Source of the DNA: Flaccisagitta enflata
Lineage: Eukaryota; Chaetognatha; Sagittoidea; Aphragmophora
NCBI GenBank assembly: GCA_965153355.1
Contig: OZ231126.1
Coordinates: 108,004,001 to 108,068,000, forward strand
Direction of reading: 5' to 3'
Length of the DNA stretch: 64,000 bases
Part shown: piece after piece, positions 32,756 through 42,517 of the stretch
Position numbering within the stretch: the first letter of the stretch is position 1
Layout of the letters: each line of letters begins with the position of its first letter
Notes under the pieces: generated by a model
Told to the model about the DNA's origin: nothing
The model's database searches: none
What the model saw: the letters and a program-made list of their open reading frames with translations, nothing else
Made by a program: the position numbers and the translations under genes

Positions 32756-33440
32756 GAATGGCGGGTGTAACGACGGCGATAGTGGCCAATATCATTTCTA
32801 TTTTCACTGATTTTCAGAGGCCTGTTTTCTTGACTAAAAATCTTCATGGGACCTTCATATTTGGATGTAATGTTGAGGGAGAAGTACTTTGCAAGTTAAA
32901 ACCAGCATTGAGACCCAAATGTCAATATTTGTTCCACATAGTAGCTTGAAAAATACCAAAAATGACAATTTCGACTAATTTTGACCCAAAACACTACTAT
33001 AACATAGCTAAATTCAACTATGTAAAGATAGGTAATATTTGACACAACTTTTCCTAACTCATTGTTATAATAGTAGCTAAGTGTAAACCAAGAAAGAAAC
33101 AAATCTACCCCGCAAATTAAGAGCAAAAGCCCAAAAACCTCAGTTCGCCACTTTTTTATCATATTTTTTATCCCTCCCTCCATTCAGTTAGCCCCCCTCT
33201 GTTTCTCTCTCAAACGACTTAATTCTACCCAGTTTCCTGCCTGATTGCTCTTTGACCTATTCACTTCAACATACAAATCAGCTGGAGACTTTTGTCTTGA
33301 AAAAAAAAGCGCTGTTTACCCTGATGTACGGTGGTGCGCAACAGACAAGGCTTCAGTTTTAAAAACAAATGTCCACGCACCCTGGCATTCATTCACACAT
33401 GAGAACAAGAGAGCAAAACAAAAACAACTAGCAAATAACT

Positions 33441-33475
33441 AAACAAGGCCAACACCTATAAGTTGCCTGCTTGAT
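33441..33475 (+). repeat. AACAAGGCC family start fragment
   Basis: AACAAGGCCAACACCTATAAGTTGCCTGC; the same start is at 41678 and 58456. Confidence 0.5.
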
Positions 33476-33490
33476 GTAAATACATGCTGT

Positions 33491-33708
33491 ATTTTTAGTT
33501 GCGTGCTAAGTGACTCTACATCCCGCTTTGTCGGTCCGTCGGTCCATCCATCCATCCGTCCATCCGTCCGTCCATCACACTTTACTTTTTTAGTGTTTAT
33601 TGGGTTTTTGGCTATACCGCTCCTTCCCAAATGCTCCACTGACCTCAAATATGGCCCCTGCCCACCCACATGCAACTGGGATAGCCGTGTACCCGGCCTT
33701 GTTACCAT
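33491..33708 (-). repeat. AACAAGGCC-hairpin element, full length, reverse
   Basis: TTTTTAGTTGCGTGCTAAGT, CATCCCGCTTTGTCGGTCCG, a GTCC/ATCC core, GCCCCTGCCCACCCACATGC and GTGTACCCGGCCTTGTTA. Confidence 0.85.
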
Positions 33709-33721
33709 TATTTCTATCATT

Positions 33722-34032
33722 TCCAGCCCTGAAATCCGTCAGTTCCAATTCAAACCTTAAAGCAAACCTGTTCCAATTCAAGTCGTGAATCCCACCAGTT
33801 TCAATTCCAGCCGTGAAACCCACTAGTTTCAGTTCCAGCCCTGGCACCAACCAGTTTTAATTCAAACCTTGAAAGTTGAAACCCACCAGTTTCAATTCAA
33901 GCCTTAAATCCCACCAGTTTCAGTTCCAGCCATGAAACCCAGCTGTTTCAATTCAAGCCTTGAATCCCACCAGTTTCCATTCAAGCCTTAAATCCCAGCA
34001 GTTTCAAATCAAGCCTTTAAACACACCTTAGC
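33722..34032 (+). repeat. Minisatellite, about 26-30 bp units
   Basis: Units built on CCCACCAGTTTCAATTCAAG. The same array resumes on the far side of the LTR element at 39135-39235, so the element split it. Confidence 0.85.
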
Positions 34033-34037
34033 GTTAG

Positions 34038-34547
34038 TGTGCGGGCTCGCGTGAGCAAGCACTGTTCATTTGTTTTAAGACCTTACTTTGTCTCTAAAAC
34101 TTACCTTTCTAGTAACGCCCTCTATTAATTGCTTACCGCTTCGAATTGAACGGAACTCCCGGATTTCATGCCCTCAAGATTTTCTTTATAAGAGCGTTTA
34201 CCTGCTGTTTAGTCCATTCGCTCGTCTTTATTCCTTCGCTTTAATCGTTTATTCATGATTAAGGAGTAAATAAGCCTACTAATGTTACTCTTTTTCCATC
34301 CTTTGCAGATTAATGATGAATTGATTAGCATTACTTACCCTCTGGTTCCCTGAATGCCAAAATGAGTTGAAGTTTCAGGTACTAAGCTTTGTAAAGATGT
34401 AAATTGGTGTACTAATGCTGATTGCTAATTGTTACTGCTCATTGCCTAAGTTATTGATGATTACTAATGATTGCTAATAAATTATTTCAGACCGTTAATT
34501 GCGTCGTCACTGTAACTGCGGCTAGTAAGAGGGAACGAGCGGGCACA
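34038..34547 (+). repeat. 5' LTR
   Basis: 510 bp. A TATA-like TTTATAAGAG lies at 34185-34194 and AATAAA at 34476-34481, giving plausible U3, R and U5 order. Confidence 0.93.
34185..34194 (+). promoter_or_regulatory. Candidate LTR TATA box
   Basis: TTTATAAGAG about 150 bp into the LTR, repeated at the same place in the 3' LTR (near 38724-38733). Assigned by position and sequence only. Confidence 0.45.
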
Positions 34548-37082
34548 TGCTTCAACTCATCGTCATGCTCGTCGGCGCCGCGCCCCGCTGACATCATTGG
34601 TGGCGATGTTACGATGGACGTCAAGAGACACGTCCTCGGAAATTCAACGTCGGAACCGATTCCCGCCGACGTCAGTATGGACGTCAAGAGCCACGTCCAC
34701 CAAGCGATGGATCGGCATCAGCTTCCTGCCATCTATCAACTACTTTACGATTCTCTCCTCTCCGCTACGACGCGTTCCGCGGAGACTACCCAACGAATTT
34801 ATCATCTATTCTGTGCTGCTAACAATGCCGTCAGCTACGCCGTTGTCACGCTGCAATTACAAGACATTTCCACAGAGATGTGGGAACATTTCTTTGTTGT
34901 CATTGAGCCATATCGTCTCCTTTTAGAAGAGACCCGCCGTTTCATTAATGGACAGTCGTCATTTCATTTGGTGCATTTGCCAACGCTTTTCCTCAACGAA
35001 GCTGCTTCCGGCGACCAGCAAGAGTCTGACGCCACTACGACGATAAGCAGCCAAGAAGGGGATGAAAGTGGAGGCGGTGTCGACATCAGTCTGAGAAGTG
35101 GCGGCGGCGGTGGCGGCTATCTTGGAAGTGGAGGCGGTGGTGATGATGGCGGCGGAAGTGATGGAGGCGGTGGTGATGTCGAATGCCGAGTCGCGCACAA
35201 GGCATTGACTAACAATCATCATCGTCCGCTTCATTCGGATCTCCTTGCCACTCACTTGGAATCCAATTACTACAACGGCGATAGAGAAAGGACCGAGTCG
35301 CTGTTGCAAAGATTAGAAAGGAAAATAAGAAATCTTATGAAATTGGAGGAAGAAAAGAAATTCCGTTTCAAATTGGAAGAAGCGGTTTTGAACGGGGCAT
35401 CAGAAGAAGAATTGGACGCTATCTACGAAGCCATGATGGACGGAGATAGTGAGAAAATTGGCAACATTATGATTATGATTGAGGAGATGAACGAATTCAT
35501 GTTGGCGATGGAAAGAAAGGGAAAAGAAAGATCTGGAGTAAAAGAGAGTACAACCGCCTCACAACCGGAAGTGCCTCCAGTCCCACAACCATCGATCAAC
35601 GAAGAATATCATCTTCTCACTGCCTCCAACTTTTCTCTTCCTTCACGTCCTCTTCATCTCTCCGACGCGCCCCTTCACAACCATGAGGATTCATCTCTTC
35701 TCTCCACTTCTACTACGATTCCGCCGGCGTCTGCCAAGATTCCGCCGGCACGTGCTACGATTCCGCCGGCACCTGCTACGATTCCGCCGGCACCTGCCAA
35801 GATTCCGCCGGCACCTGCCAAGATTCTGCCGGCATCTATTACAAATTCCTCTGCAGACTATCAAGCCTCTTTGATCGACCGTCCACGTCTGTTGACATCA
35901 TCTGTAGACCACCAAGCTTCTTCAGTCAATCGTCCGTTGACATCATCTTCAGACCGCCAAGCTTATTCTGTCGACCGTCGGTCATCTGCAGACCGCCAAG
36001 AATCAACTGACGATCGTCTGTCGTCATCTGACGACACTCGAGCTTCTTCTTTTCATCTTCAGTTATCATCTGAAGACAACCAGGAATCATCTGCGAATGA
36101 ACAAGCCTTTACTTCCGATCGTTGGTCGTTATCTGTAGACTGCCAAGCCTCCGTCAATCATCTGTTGACATCTACAGACTACCAAGCTACTTCTATCGAC
36201 CTTCGAACATTTGCAGACTACCAAGAATCATCTGACGACCGTCCGTCGTCATCTGAAGACATCCAAGTTTCTTCTTTCCATCTTCAGTCATCATCTGAAG
36301 ACTACCAAGTATCATCTGCGAATGAACCAGCCTTGACTTTCGATCGTCGGTCATCATCTGTAGACTGCCAAGCCTTCGTCAATCATCTGTTGACATCATC
36401 TACAGACAACCGAGCTTCTTCTATCGACCGTCGAACATCTGCAGACAGCAAGGATTCCTCTGACGGCCGTCCGTCGTCATCTGGAAACAGCAAAGCCTTT
36501 CCTTTTCTCTCTTTTCTTGGAGGGACCCATCGTCGAGAATTTTGCGACGAAAAGACTTACGCGAGGGCAAAAAAGAAAAAGAAAAGATTTTTTCGCCTTC
36601 AACTTTTCTACTCTGAAAGAAAAGGGAACAGAAATCCACGTCTTCGACGTTACGAGTTCGAGTCCAGGAGGAGAAAAAAGAAGAGAAAATATTCTCCGTC
36701 TCCACTCGAAAATCAATCACGCTTCTCGGGGCCACAATTACGCTTCTACGGGCCACAATCACGCTTCTACGGGCCACAATCACGCTTCTACGGGCCACAA
36801 TCACGCTTCACAGCTACGTTTCTCCTGGTTGCTACGCCGCGAGATTCCCGGCCGCTACCCCACGAGATTCCCGGCCGCTACCCTACGACATTCCCGGCCG
36901 CTGCCCTACGATATTCCCGGCCGCTACCCTACGATATCCCCGGCCGCTACCCTACGATATTCCCGGCCGCTACCCTACGATATTCCCGGCCGCCACCCCA
37001 AGCCTTTTCCCGCGGCAACGATGTCACGGGCCTTCCGATTAAGTTACCGACGCTACGTCATCATGAAGGGAGGAAAAAGTGA
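34467..37082 (+). CDS. Unrecognised 871-residue frame of the LTR element
   Basis: An uninterrupted frame. The first Met lies inside the LTR; Met50 (34614) is the more likely start. Residues about 70-170 are globular-looking (LPAIYQLLYDSLLSATTR, EMWEHFFVVIEPYRLLLEE). Then come a Gly-rich block (204-238), a charged probable coiled coil (about 275-365, LLQRLERKIRNLMKLEEEKK), Pro-Ala repeats (417-458), a long Ser/Asp-rich repeat region (460-675, SSVDRR/SSSDRQ-like), a Lys/Arg-rich patch (698-745), FYGPQSR repeats (753-783) and a GRYP/SRPLP array. In gag position but with no zinc knuckle or protease motif. An overlapping +1 frame (36517-37227) extends 145 nt further. A structural, nucleic-acid-binding role is a guess from the basic patch. 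Confidence 0.6.
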   Translation: MIANKLFQTVNCVVTVTAASKRERAGTCFNSSSCSSAPRPADIIGGDVTMDVKRHVLGNSTSEPIPADVSMDVKSHVHQAMDRHQLPAIYQLLYDSLLSATTRSAETTQRIYHLFCAANNAVSYAVVTLQLQDISTEMWEHFFVVIEPYRLLLEETRRFINGQSSFHLVHLPTLFLNEAASGDQQESDATTTISSQEGDESGGGVDISLRSGGGGGGYLGSGGGGDDGGGSDGGGGDVECRVAHKALTNNHHRPLHSDLLATHLESNYYNGDRERTESLLQRLERKIRNLMKLEEEKKFRFKLEEAVLNGASEEELDAIYEAMMDGDSEKIGNIMIMIEEMNEFMLAMERKGKERSGVKESTTASQPEVPPVPQPSINEEYHLLTASNFSLPSRPLHLSDAPLHNHEDSSLLSTSTTIPPASAKIPPARATIPPAPATIPPAPAKIPPAPAKILPASITNSSADYQASLIDRPRLLTSSVDHQASSVNRPLTSSSDRQAYSVDRRSSADRQESTDDRLSSSDDTRASSFHLQLSSEDNQESSANEQAFTSDRWSLSVDCQASVNHLLTSTDYQATSIDLRTFADYQESSDDRPSSSEDIQVSSFHLQSSSEDYQVSSANEPALTFDRRSSSVDCQAFVNHLLTSSTDNRASSIDRRTSADSKDSSDGRPSSSGNSKAFPFLSFLGGTHRREFCDEKTYARAKKKKKRFFRLQLFYSERKGNRNPRLRRYEFESRRRKKKRKYSPSPLENQSRFSGPQLRFYGPQSRFYGPQSRFYGPQSRFTATFLLVATPRDSRPLPHEIPGRYPTTFPAAALRYSRPLPYDIPGRYPTIFPAATLRYSRPPPQAFSRGNDVTGLPIKLPTLRHHEGRKK
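36725..36815 (+). repeat. 21-bp coding repeat
   Basis: Four units containing CTTCTACGGGCCACAATCAC; a multiple of three, so each adds the same seven residues (FYGPQSR). Confidence 0.9.
36838..36998 (+). repeat. 23-bp tandem array in the coding frame
   Basis: Seven units with core ATTCCCGGCCGCTACCC. Because 23 is not a multiple of three, the frame rotates through PGRYP, FPAATLR and SRPLPY readings, and all three forward frames stay open. Confidence 0.9.
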
Positions 37083-38145
37083 GAAACGAGTTCAATTTGT
37101 ATCTTCGGCAACTTCGCTTAATTCGACGAAAAGAAGACGCCGTTTTTGTGATAACATTTTGATTGTTGCTCTTTATACTCTCACTCTTTTTAGCTCTTTC
37201 TCGTCAGTTAGTTCATGCTCTCATTGATTTGCATTTATTCTTCGAATTTGCCGACGTGAAATACGCCTCAAGTTTCAATGAAAGCTGCTCTAGTGATAAA
37301 AGAGCCCACCATTATGATAAGAAATATGGCTTCAGTGATAAGCCCCAATGATACGAAACAATTCGACGCTCCTGCATGCTGCTCTAGCACGAGTTTACGC
37401 GTCGACAATTCTGCTACACCTCCGCTCCTACGACCTTTTCCTACTCTCTCCAACAGCGACTCGCCATCATGCATTGGTTCTTTGGGTTAGATTCACATGG
37501 AATGAAGGACGTGGGGGGGGGGGATGAAGGGAAAAAGTTTTGTTAGCGTTAACAATTACATTGCGATTTATGACGCTTTCTTTTTCCGATTTAAGTTTTA
37601 AGCTTTTTCTTTGCATCTACTACACAATGAAGTTAGAGGTGCTTTAATTTTCTTACATTCTTAAAATGTCATTGAGCATTTTGAGGGTTAAGGGATCATT
37701 AACATAGAAAGTAATTCTTATTCCTTTCCTGTTCACGATTACTCCTTTCCATGAAACAATTTCGAGTTATTTTCCATTGTTGATTTGTGCATCAACAACC
37801 ACCTTGAAGTTAATGATGCTTGTAAGCCTTTATTACTGACATGAAAATAAGCGAGTTTAGATTTCATGTTACATTCCCTCTTGTTGACAAAGATTTTGCG
37901 TCAACAACTACCCTAAGTTTACGATGCTTACACTCATCTTTTCCTTGTTGACAAAGTTTGAGTCAACAACTACATTCAAGTTAAAGATTTTGATTTTAAT
38001 TCTCTTTTGTTTGAGAACGGAATTTTCCCCTCTTTAGAATCGTGACTGCCCCAATCTTTCCCTCACGATCTTTTCATTTTAAAGTAGGATGGGTAATTAA
38101 TTCCCAAAAACATTTGATAAGATAAAGAGAATTATTTCAGGCTTT
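37083..38145 (+). other. Non-coding interior of the LTR element
   Basis: AT-rich with recurring GTTGACAAAG and AACAACTACATT/ACC motifs near 37790-37990 (a loose repeat of about 60-100 bp). No long frame. Confidence 0.6.
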
Positions 38146-38149
38146 GCGA

Positions 38150-38510
38150 TGCTCTACCTTTTGGCCCTTTTGCTTTCATGCTTTCAAGTTTGGCCTTTTG
38201 TTTCCATGCTTTCAAGTTTGGCCTTTTGCTTTCATGCTTTCAAGCTTGGCCTTTTGCTTTCATGCTTTCAAGTTTGGCCTTTTGCTTTTATGCTTTCAAG
38301 TTTGGCCTTTTGCTTTCATGCTTTCAAGTTTGGCCTTTTGCCTTCATGCTTTCAAGTTTGGCCTTTTGCTCTCACGCTTTCAAGTTTGGCCTTTTGCTTT
38401 CACGCTTTCAAGTTTGGCCTTTTGCTTTCACGCTTTCAAGTTTGGCCTTGTGCTTTCATGCTTTCAAGTTTGGCCTTTGGCTTTCATGCTTTCAAGCTTG
38501 CGCTTATGAT
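38150..38510 (+). repeat. 28-bp tandem array near the 3' end of the LTR element
   Basis: About 12-13 units built on GGCCTTTTGCTTTCATGCTT. The unit has no stop in any forward frame, so three overlapping frames of 120-172 residues appear; these are repeat artefacts. Confidence 0.95.
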
Positions 38511-38576
38511 TTCTCATGCTTGCGCTTACGATTTCTCATGCTTGCGCTGGACATGTTTCACAGTCCAGGTGGGGGG

Positions 38577-39086
38577 TGTGCGGGCTCGCGTGAGCAAGCA
38601 CTGTTCATTTGTTTTAAGACCTTACTTTGTCTCTAAAACTTACCTTTCTAGTAACGCCCTCTATTAATTGCTTACCGCTTCGAATTGAACGGAACTCCCG
38701 GATTTCATGCCCTCAAGATTTTCTTTATAAGAGCGTTTACCTGCTGTTTAGTCCATTCGCTCTTCTTTATTCCTTCGCTTTAATCGTTTATTCATGATTA
38801 AGGAGTAAATAAGCCTACTAATGTTACTCTTTTTCCATCCTTTGCAGATTAATGATGAATTGATTAGCATTACTTACCCTCTGGTTCCCTGAATGCCAAA
38901 ATGAGTTGAAGTTTCAGGTACTAAGCTTTGTAAAGATGTAAATTGGTGTACTAATGCTGATTGCTAATTGTTACTGCTCATTGCCTAAGTTATTAATGAT
39001 TACTAATGATTGCTAATAAATTATTTCAGACCGTTAATTGCGTCGTCACTGTAACTGCGGCTAGTAAGAGGGAACGAGCGGGCACA
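38577..39086 (+). repeat. 3' LTR
   Basis: 510 bp, differing from the 5' LTR at two positions; followed by the GTTAG target duplicate. Confidence 0.93.
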
Positions 39087-39134
39087 GTTAGGGTTAGCGT
39101 TATAAGAAAGTATAGCACTATAACGCTTACATCT

Positions 39135-39420
39135 TAAATCAAGCCTTTAAACCCACCAGTTTCAATTTTAACCTTGAAACCCGCCAGTTTCGATTCAAGC
39201 CTAAAACCCGCCAGTTTCAAATCAAGCCTTAAAAATGCTTAAGAATGATTAAAAATGACTGAAGATGACTTAAAATGACTAAAGATGATCAAAACTGACT
39301 CAATAGATATAGCTTATAATTACTATAATCACTCAGAATGACAAAAAATACACAGATAGAAAATGACTTAAAGTGACTCAAAATGATTCAAACTGAGTAA
39401 AAATGATTAAGATGTTAGAT
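39135..39420 (+). repeat. Minisatellite continuing from 33722, then AATGACT-type repeats
   Basis: CCCRCCAGTTTCRATT units to about 39235, then degenerate AAAATGACTNAAGATGA units to 39420. Confidence 0.8.
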
Positions 39421-39450
39421 GACCCAATACATGCACCATCCGAGCAATCC

Positions 39451-40016
39451 CAGCTAAAACTGGAGGATTATTTTTTGTTAGTTTAATTTCATTTCCCAAA
39501 CTTTATTTTTTGTATCGAATTTAATTAAAAGATACTTGATTCCTTGAACATATTTGGCTGTCAAAAAAAGCTCGTGAAATCAAAGTGCATGAATATAAAG
39601 TGTTCTAACCCAGACCATTGGATTCAGCTGAAAATTTTACCTATTTTAGACTACAAGAACAGCTCAATCAGATTATTAGTTCAGGTTTTACAACTATTTT
39701 AAGTTTTTAAAGACAATTGTCTCAAAACAATTTAGGACAATTGTCCTCAAAAACTTTAAATGGCCATAAAACCTGAAATAATTTTCTGATTGAGCTGTTC
39801 TTGTAGTCCACAATAGATAAAATTTTCTGCTGAATCCAATGGTCTGGGTTAGAACACTCCATATTGATGTCTTCATACACTTTGATTTCACGAGTTATTT
39901 TTTTTTGACAGCCAATTATGTGCAAGGAATAAGTATCTTTTAATTAAGTTAGATACAAAAAAAAAGTTTGCAAAATGAAATTAAAGTCACAAAAATTAAT
40001 CCTCCAGTTTTAGCTG
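39451..40016. mobile_element. Palindromic foldback element, 566 bp
   Basis: Ends CAGCTAAAACTGGAGGATTA and inverse TAATCCTCCAGTTTTAGCTG. Arms of about 275 bp pair through AGACCATTGGATTCAGC and ACTACAAGAACAGCTCAATC around a centre near 39735. No gene. Confidence 0.9.
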
Positions 40017-40135
40017 CGTTTGCTTGGAAGATACTGTAGAAAGATTTGCAGTGACTGAAATCAAAAGCTTGGTGAAAAGTGACCAATGCTTACAACTTTT
40101 TTCCTCACGGTGACCGCCGCCATTACTTGTACAAA

Positions 40136-40643
40136 TAGTCGCAAAAGCGTTGTGAGATGGTTAGAGCCTTAGAGGGGCAGCGGCCGATGACCTAGGCTTG
40201 GAGTTGAGCCTTGAGGCTTGGATTTGAGCCTTGAAGCTGGAATTATGGCCTCGAAGCTGGAATTATGGCTTCGAGGCTGGAATTGGGGCTTTGAGGTTTG
40301 GATTTGAGCCTTGAGGCTGGGATTTGAGCCTTAAGGCTGGGATTTGAGCCACAAGGCTGGGATTTGAGCCTCAAGGTTAGAATTTGGATCTCTAGGGTGG
40401 AATATGAGCCTCACAGCTAGAATTTGGGCCTCAGGGCTAGACTTTGGGCCTCTGGGCTAGAATTTGGGCCTCAAGGCTAGAATTTGGGCCTCAAGGTTAG
40501 AATTTGGATCTCTGGGGTGGAATACGGGCCTCACAGGCAGAATTTAGGCCGTGAAGCTGGGGGGGGGGTACGGACGGAGAAGGAGAAGAAGGAGAAATTT
40601 CTGCATATGTCAAAGCATAGGTAATCAGCCCCTATGGGACCTC
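40136..40643 (+). mobile_element. Minisatellite element, subtype B
   Basis: TAGTCGCAAAAGCGTTG start, abbreviated left box GGGGCAGCGGCCGATGACCT, about eighteen units built on GAGCCTTGAGGCTGGGATTT, and a right end with AGAAATTTCTGCATATGTCA and AGCATAGGTAATCAGCCCCT. Immediately followed by a subtype A copy, exactly as at 4700-5559. Confidence 0.75.
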
Positions 40644-40646
40644 TAA

Positions 40647-40889
40647 CTAGTCATCCAAGGATCGCACATGGTCAGCGGTACCAGATGCCCTGCTTGGAGT
40701 GATCAAGTGAAGTAGTGGAGAGAGAGCAGGGCAGCGGCCCCAAAGGGCCGATGTCCTGCAGGACACAGGGGGGAATTTCGAGACGTCCTGGGGTATATTA
40801 GGTCTGAGAAGATGGATAGAGGTCATTAAAGGCGGGTTTGAAGCCTGGAGGGCAGAATTAGGTTTTAAAGTAGGGAACTAAGCAGCGGC
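40647..40889 (+). mobile_element. Minisatellite element, subtype A, right-truncated
   Basis: CTAGTCATCCAAGGATCGCA, GCAGGGCAGCGGCCCCAAAG, GATGTCCTGCAGGACACAGG, then a few diverged units. The right end is missing, as in the copy at 5200. Confidence 0.75.
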
Positions 40890-41326
40890 AAACCAGCAAG
40901 AAATAGAGTGAAAAAAAAGATGTTGTAATTTTTTAATCACCTTTGCTATACTAAATATGAATAAATACGATAGGTATTTGATCAATTTTCAATCATAATT
41001 ACTTGGAAACGCATTATTACCTGATCCTGTGATTTTTTTTTACGATGAAATTAATAAAATTGAAAGAGAATGGAGAAGGGCCTTAAAAATAACCTCCTGA
41101 GGTAAGATGGAGGCCAACTCGCTAAAACACGCCATACCACCTTGTAGATTAGCTTACGGGGAATTCAAATCTGTTTTTGGAAATCATTTTCTATGTGGCA
41201 AAGGATGGCGAGAGACAAGACTGAGCCTATGCCAAGCACAATTATGAGAACCAAAAATCCATCATGAAATTGACATATACAATAGACACAAACAAGCTAC
41301 ACGTTGCGTACCAATGGAAACATCTT
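40890..41326. other. No recognisable gene
   Basis: AT-rich, no repeat or frame of note. Confidence 0.45.
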
Positions 41327-41462
41327 TTTAGATGCGTCATCGCATCACTATAAGAGGGTCGGTCAGTCGGTCGGTTGGTCCGTCCGTCTGTCTGTCCGTC
41401 CGATCATTATGCCTCTTCTAATATCACGCAGATGACGCATCTAGTTGCCCGCCTGGGCTTGG
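41327..41462 (-). repeat. AACAAGGCC-hairpin family, GATGCG subtype
   Basis: Hairpin GATGCG-TCAT-CGCATC (41331-41346), GGTC/GGTT/GTCC core, ending near GGGCTTGGTT. Confidence 0.65.
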
Positions 41463-41560
41463 TTAGATGCATCCTCGTATCACTATCATAGGCTGTGTCC
41501 ATTGGTTGATCGGTCAGTTGGTCGGTTGGTCGGTAACACATTCAATAAAAACATCAAAAT
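41463..41560 (-). repeat. AACAAGGCC-hairpin family, second GATGCG copy
   Basis: Starts again with TTAGATGCATCCTCGTATCA directly after the previous copy and has TAGGCTGTGTCCATTGGTTG and a GGTC core. Confidence 0.6.
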
Positions 41561-41677
41561 CACGCATTTCTTCAACAGTTACGTGGTTCTACGCAGTAGA
41601 AGTAGCATACATTCAGTTACTCATTCATTCATTAATTGATTTATTCATTCATAAATGACAGTAATTCATAAAACAAG

Positions 41678-41712
41678 GCCAACACCTTCCAGTCGCGTGC
41701 GGTTGTTAAGAC
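41678..41712 (+). repeat. AACAAGGCC family start fragment
   Basis: AACAAGGCCAACACCTTCCA then GTCGCGTGCGGTTG. Confidence 0.5.
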
Positions 41713-41769
41713 CATAAGACCAAAAGACTGATTAATATAATAATAATAATAATAATAATATAATATATA

Positions 41770-42320
41770 GCAACCAACACAGACCCCAAAGAGTCCAAAC
41801 AAATGGTTGCTATTAGTACAAAAACCTTAAACGTAAGATAGTGTTTGATTTCTTCACGTATTTACAAGTTGATAGATTTTAGTTTGTTTTTAGATCCTAA
41901 TAGTCCCAAAACAATTCCAATAATATGATGTTGTCATTGTTGTTGTCATTGTTGTTTTTGTTGATATCGCCTATTTTGTTGCTGTTGTTGTCATTGTCAT
42001 TGTCATTATTGATAAAGTTCCAATATCATCGGTGTTTTTGGTGTCTCTGCTGCTATCGCCGTTGCTGTTTCCTTATGTTTCGCCGGAATTGTCGCCAAAG
42101 CGGTCCCCATAGCTGTCGCCGCAGCTGTCGCCGCAGCTGTCGCTGCAGCAGTCACCGCAGCTGTAGCCGCAGCTGTCTCTGCAGCTGTCGCCGCAGCTGT
42201 CGCCATCATTGACGCAGTTGTTGACGCAATCGTTGACACTGATCGGTGATTGTTGATGTTACTGTTTGTTGTTGTTGTTATTGTTGTTGTTGTGGTTGTT
42301 GTTGCCGCTGTTGCTGTTGT
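41770..42320 (+). repeat. Trinucleotide-core element, copy 1
   Basis: Starts GCAACCAACACAGACCCC and continues to ATGATGTTGTCATTG in a way that matches the reverse strand of 57470-58007 (ACAAGTTGAT, GATTTCTTCACG). The core is expanded TTG/GTC and a 12-21 bp GCTGTCGCCGCA array (42110-42205). Confidence 0.7.
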
Positions 42321-42411
42321 GGTTGATTAAGATTAAAAGACTAAATGTGAACTGTCTTGAAATAACTTAAAATGACCTAAATTGATGTAAAACGAAAAAA
42401 AAAACCTAAGG

Positions 42412-42517
42412 GTGATGGACAGATGGACAGACGGATGGATGGACTGATGGACGGACTGACTAACCAACCGACCAACCGAAAGAGCCAGGCATCGAGTCGC
42501 GTGCACGCGACTAAAAA
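42412..42517 (+). repeat. AACAAGGCC-hairpin element, 3' part with perfect palindrome
   Basis: GACA/GATG/GACC core followed by the fully palindromic terminus AGTCGCGTGCACGCGACT at 42495-42512 and AAAAAA. Confidence 0.8.

Larger units (their letters stand above)
34038..39086 (+). mobile_element. Complete young LTR retroelement without recognisable pol
   Basis: Two 510-bp direct repeats starting TGTGCGGGCTCG and ending CGAGCGGGCACA (TG...CA termini, imperfect inverse ends) flank 4.03 kb. The target duplication GTTAG is at 34033-34037 and 39087-39091. The LTRs differ at two positions (Clear at TCGTC/TCTTC and TTGATG/TTAATG), so insertion is recent. A short G-rich polypurine tract (AGGTGGGGGG) precedes the 3' LTR. 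I cannot assign a primer site after the 5' LTR. The only long frame is the 871-residue one; no RT, RNase H or integrase motif exists, so it must be copied by another element. Confidence 0.93.

Noticed and set aside
34548-34570. Primer-binding site after the 5' LTR
   Set aside because: The sequence after the LTR does not start with the usual TGG complement to a tRNA 3' end, and no tRNA could be matched by eye.
38144-38667. Three overlapping plus frames of 121-172 residues
   Set aside because: Caused by the stop-free 28-bp array; the identical peptide appears in all frames.
40136-40643. Regular array resembling a CRISPR
   Set aside because: Units of about 20 bp are contiguous and diverged, with no unique spacers of fixed length; the genome is eukaryotic and the array has mobile-element ends.
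42412-42517. Firm assignment of the hairpin family to Helitrons
   Set aside because: The 3' hairpin and tandem copies fit, but the hairpin lies directly at the CTAA end instead of about ten bases before it, and no 5' TC can be fixed; left as a hypothesis.
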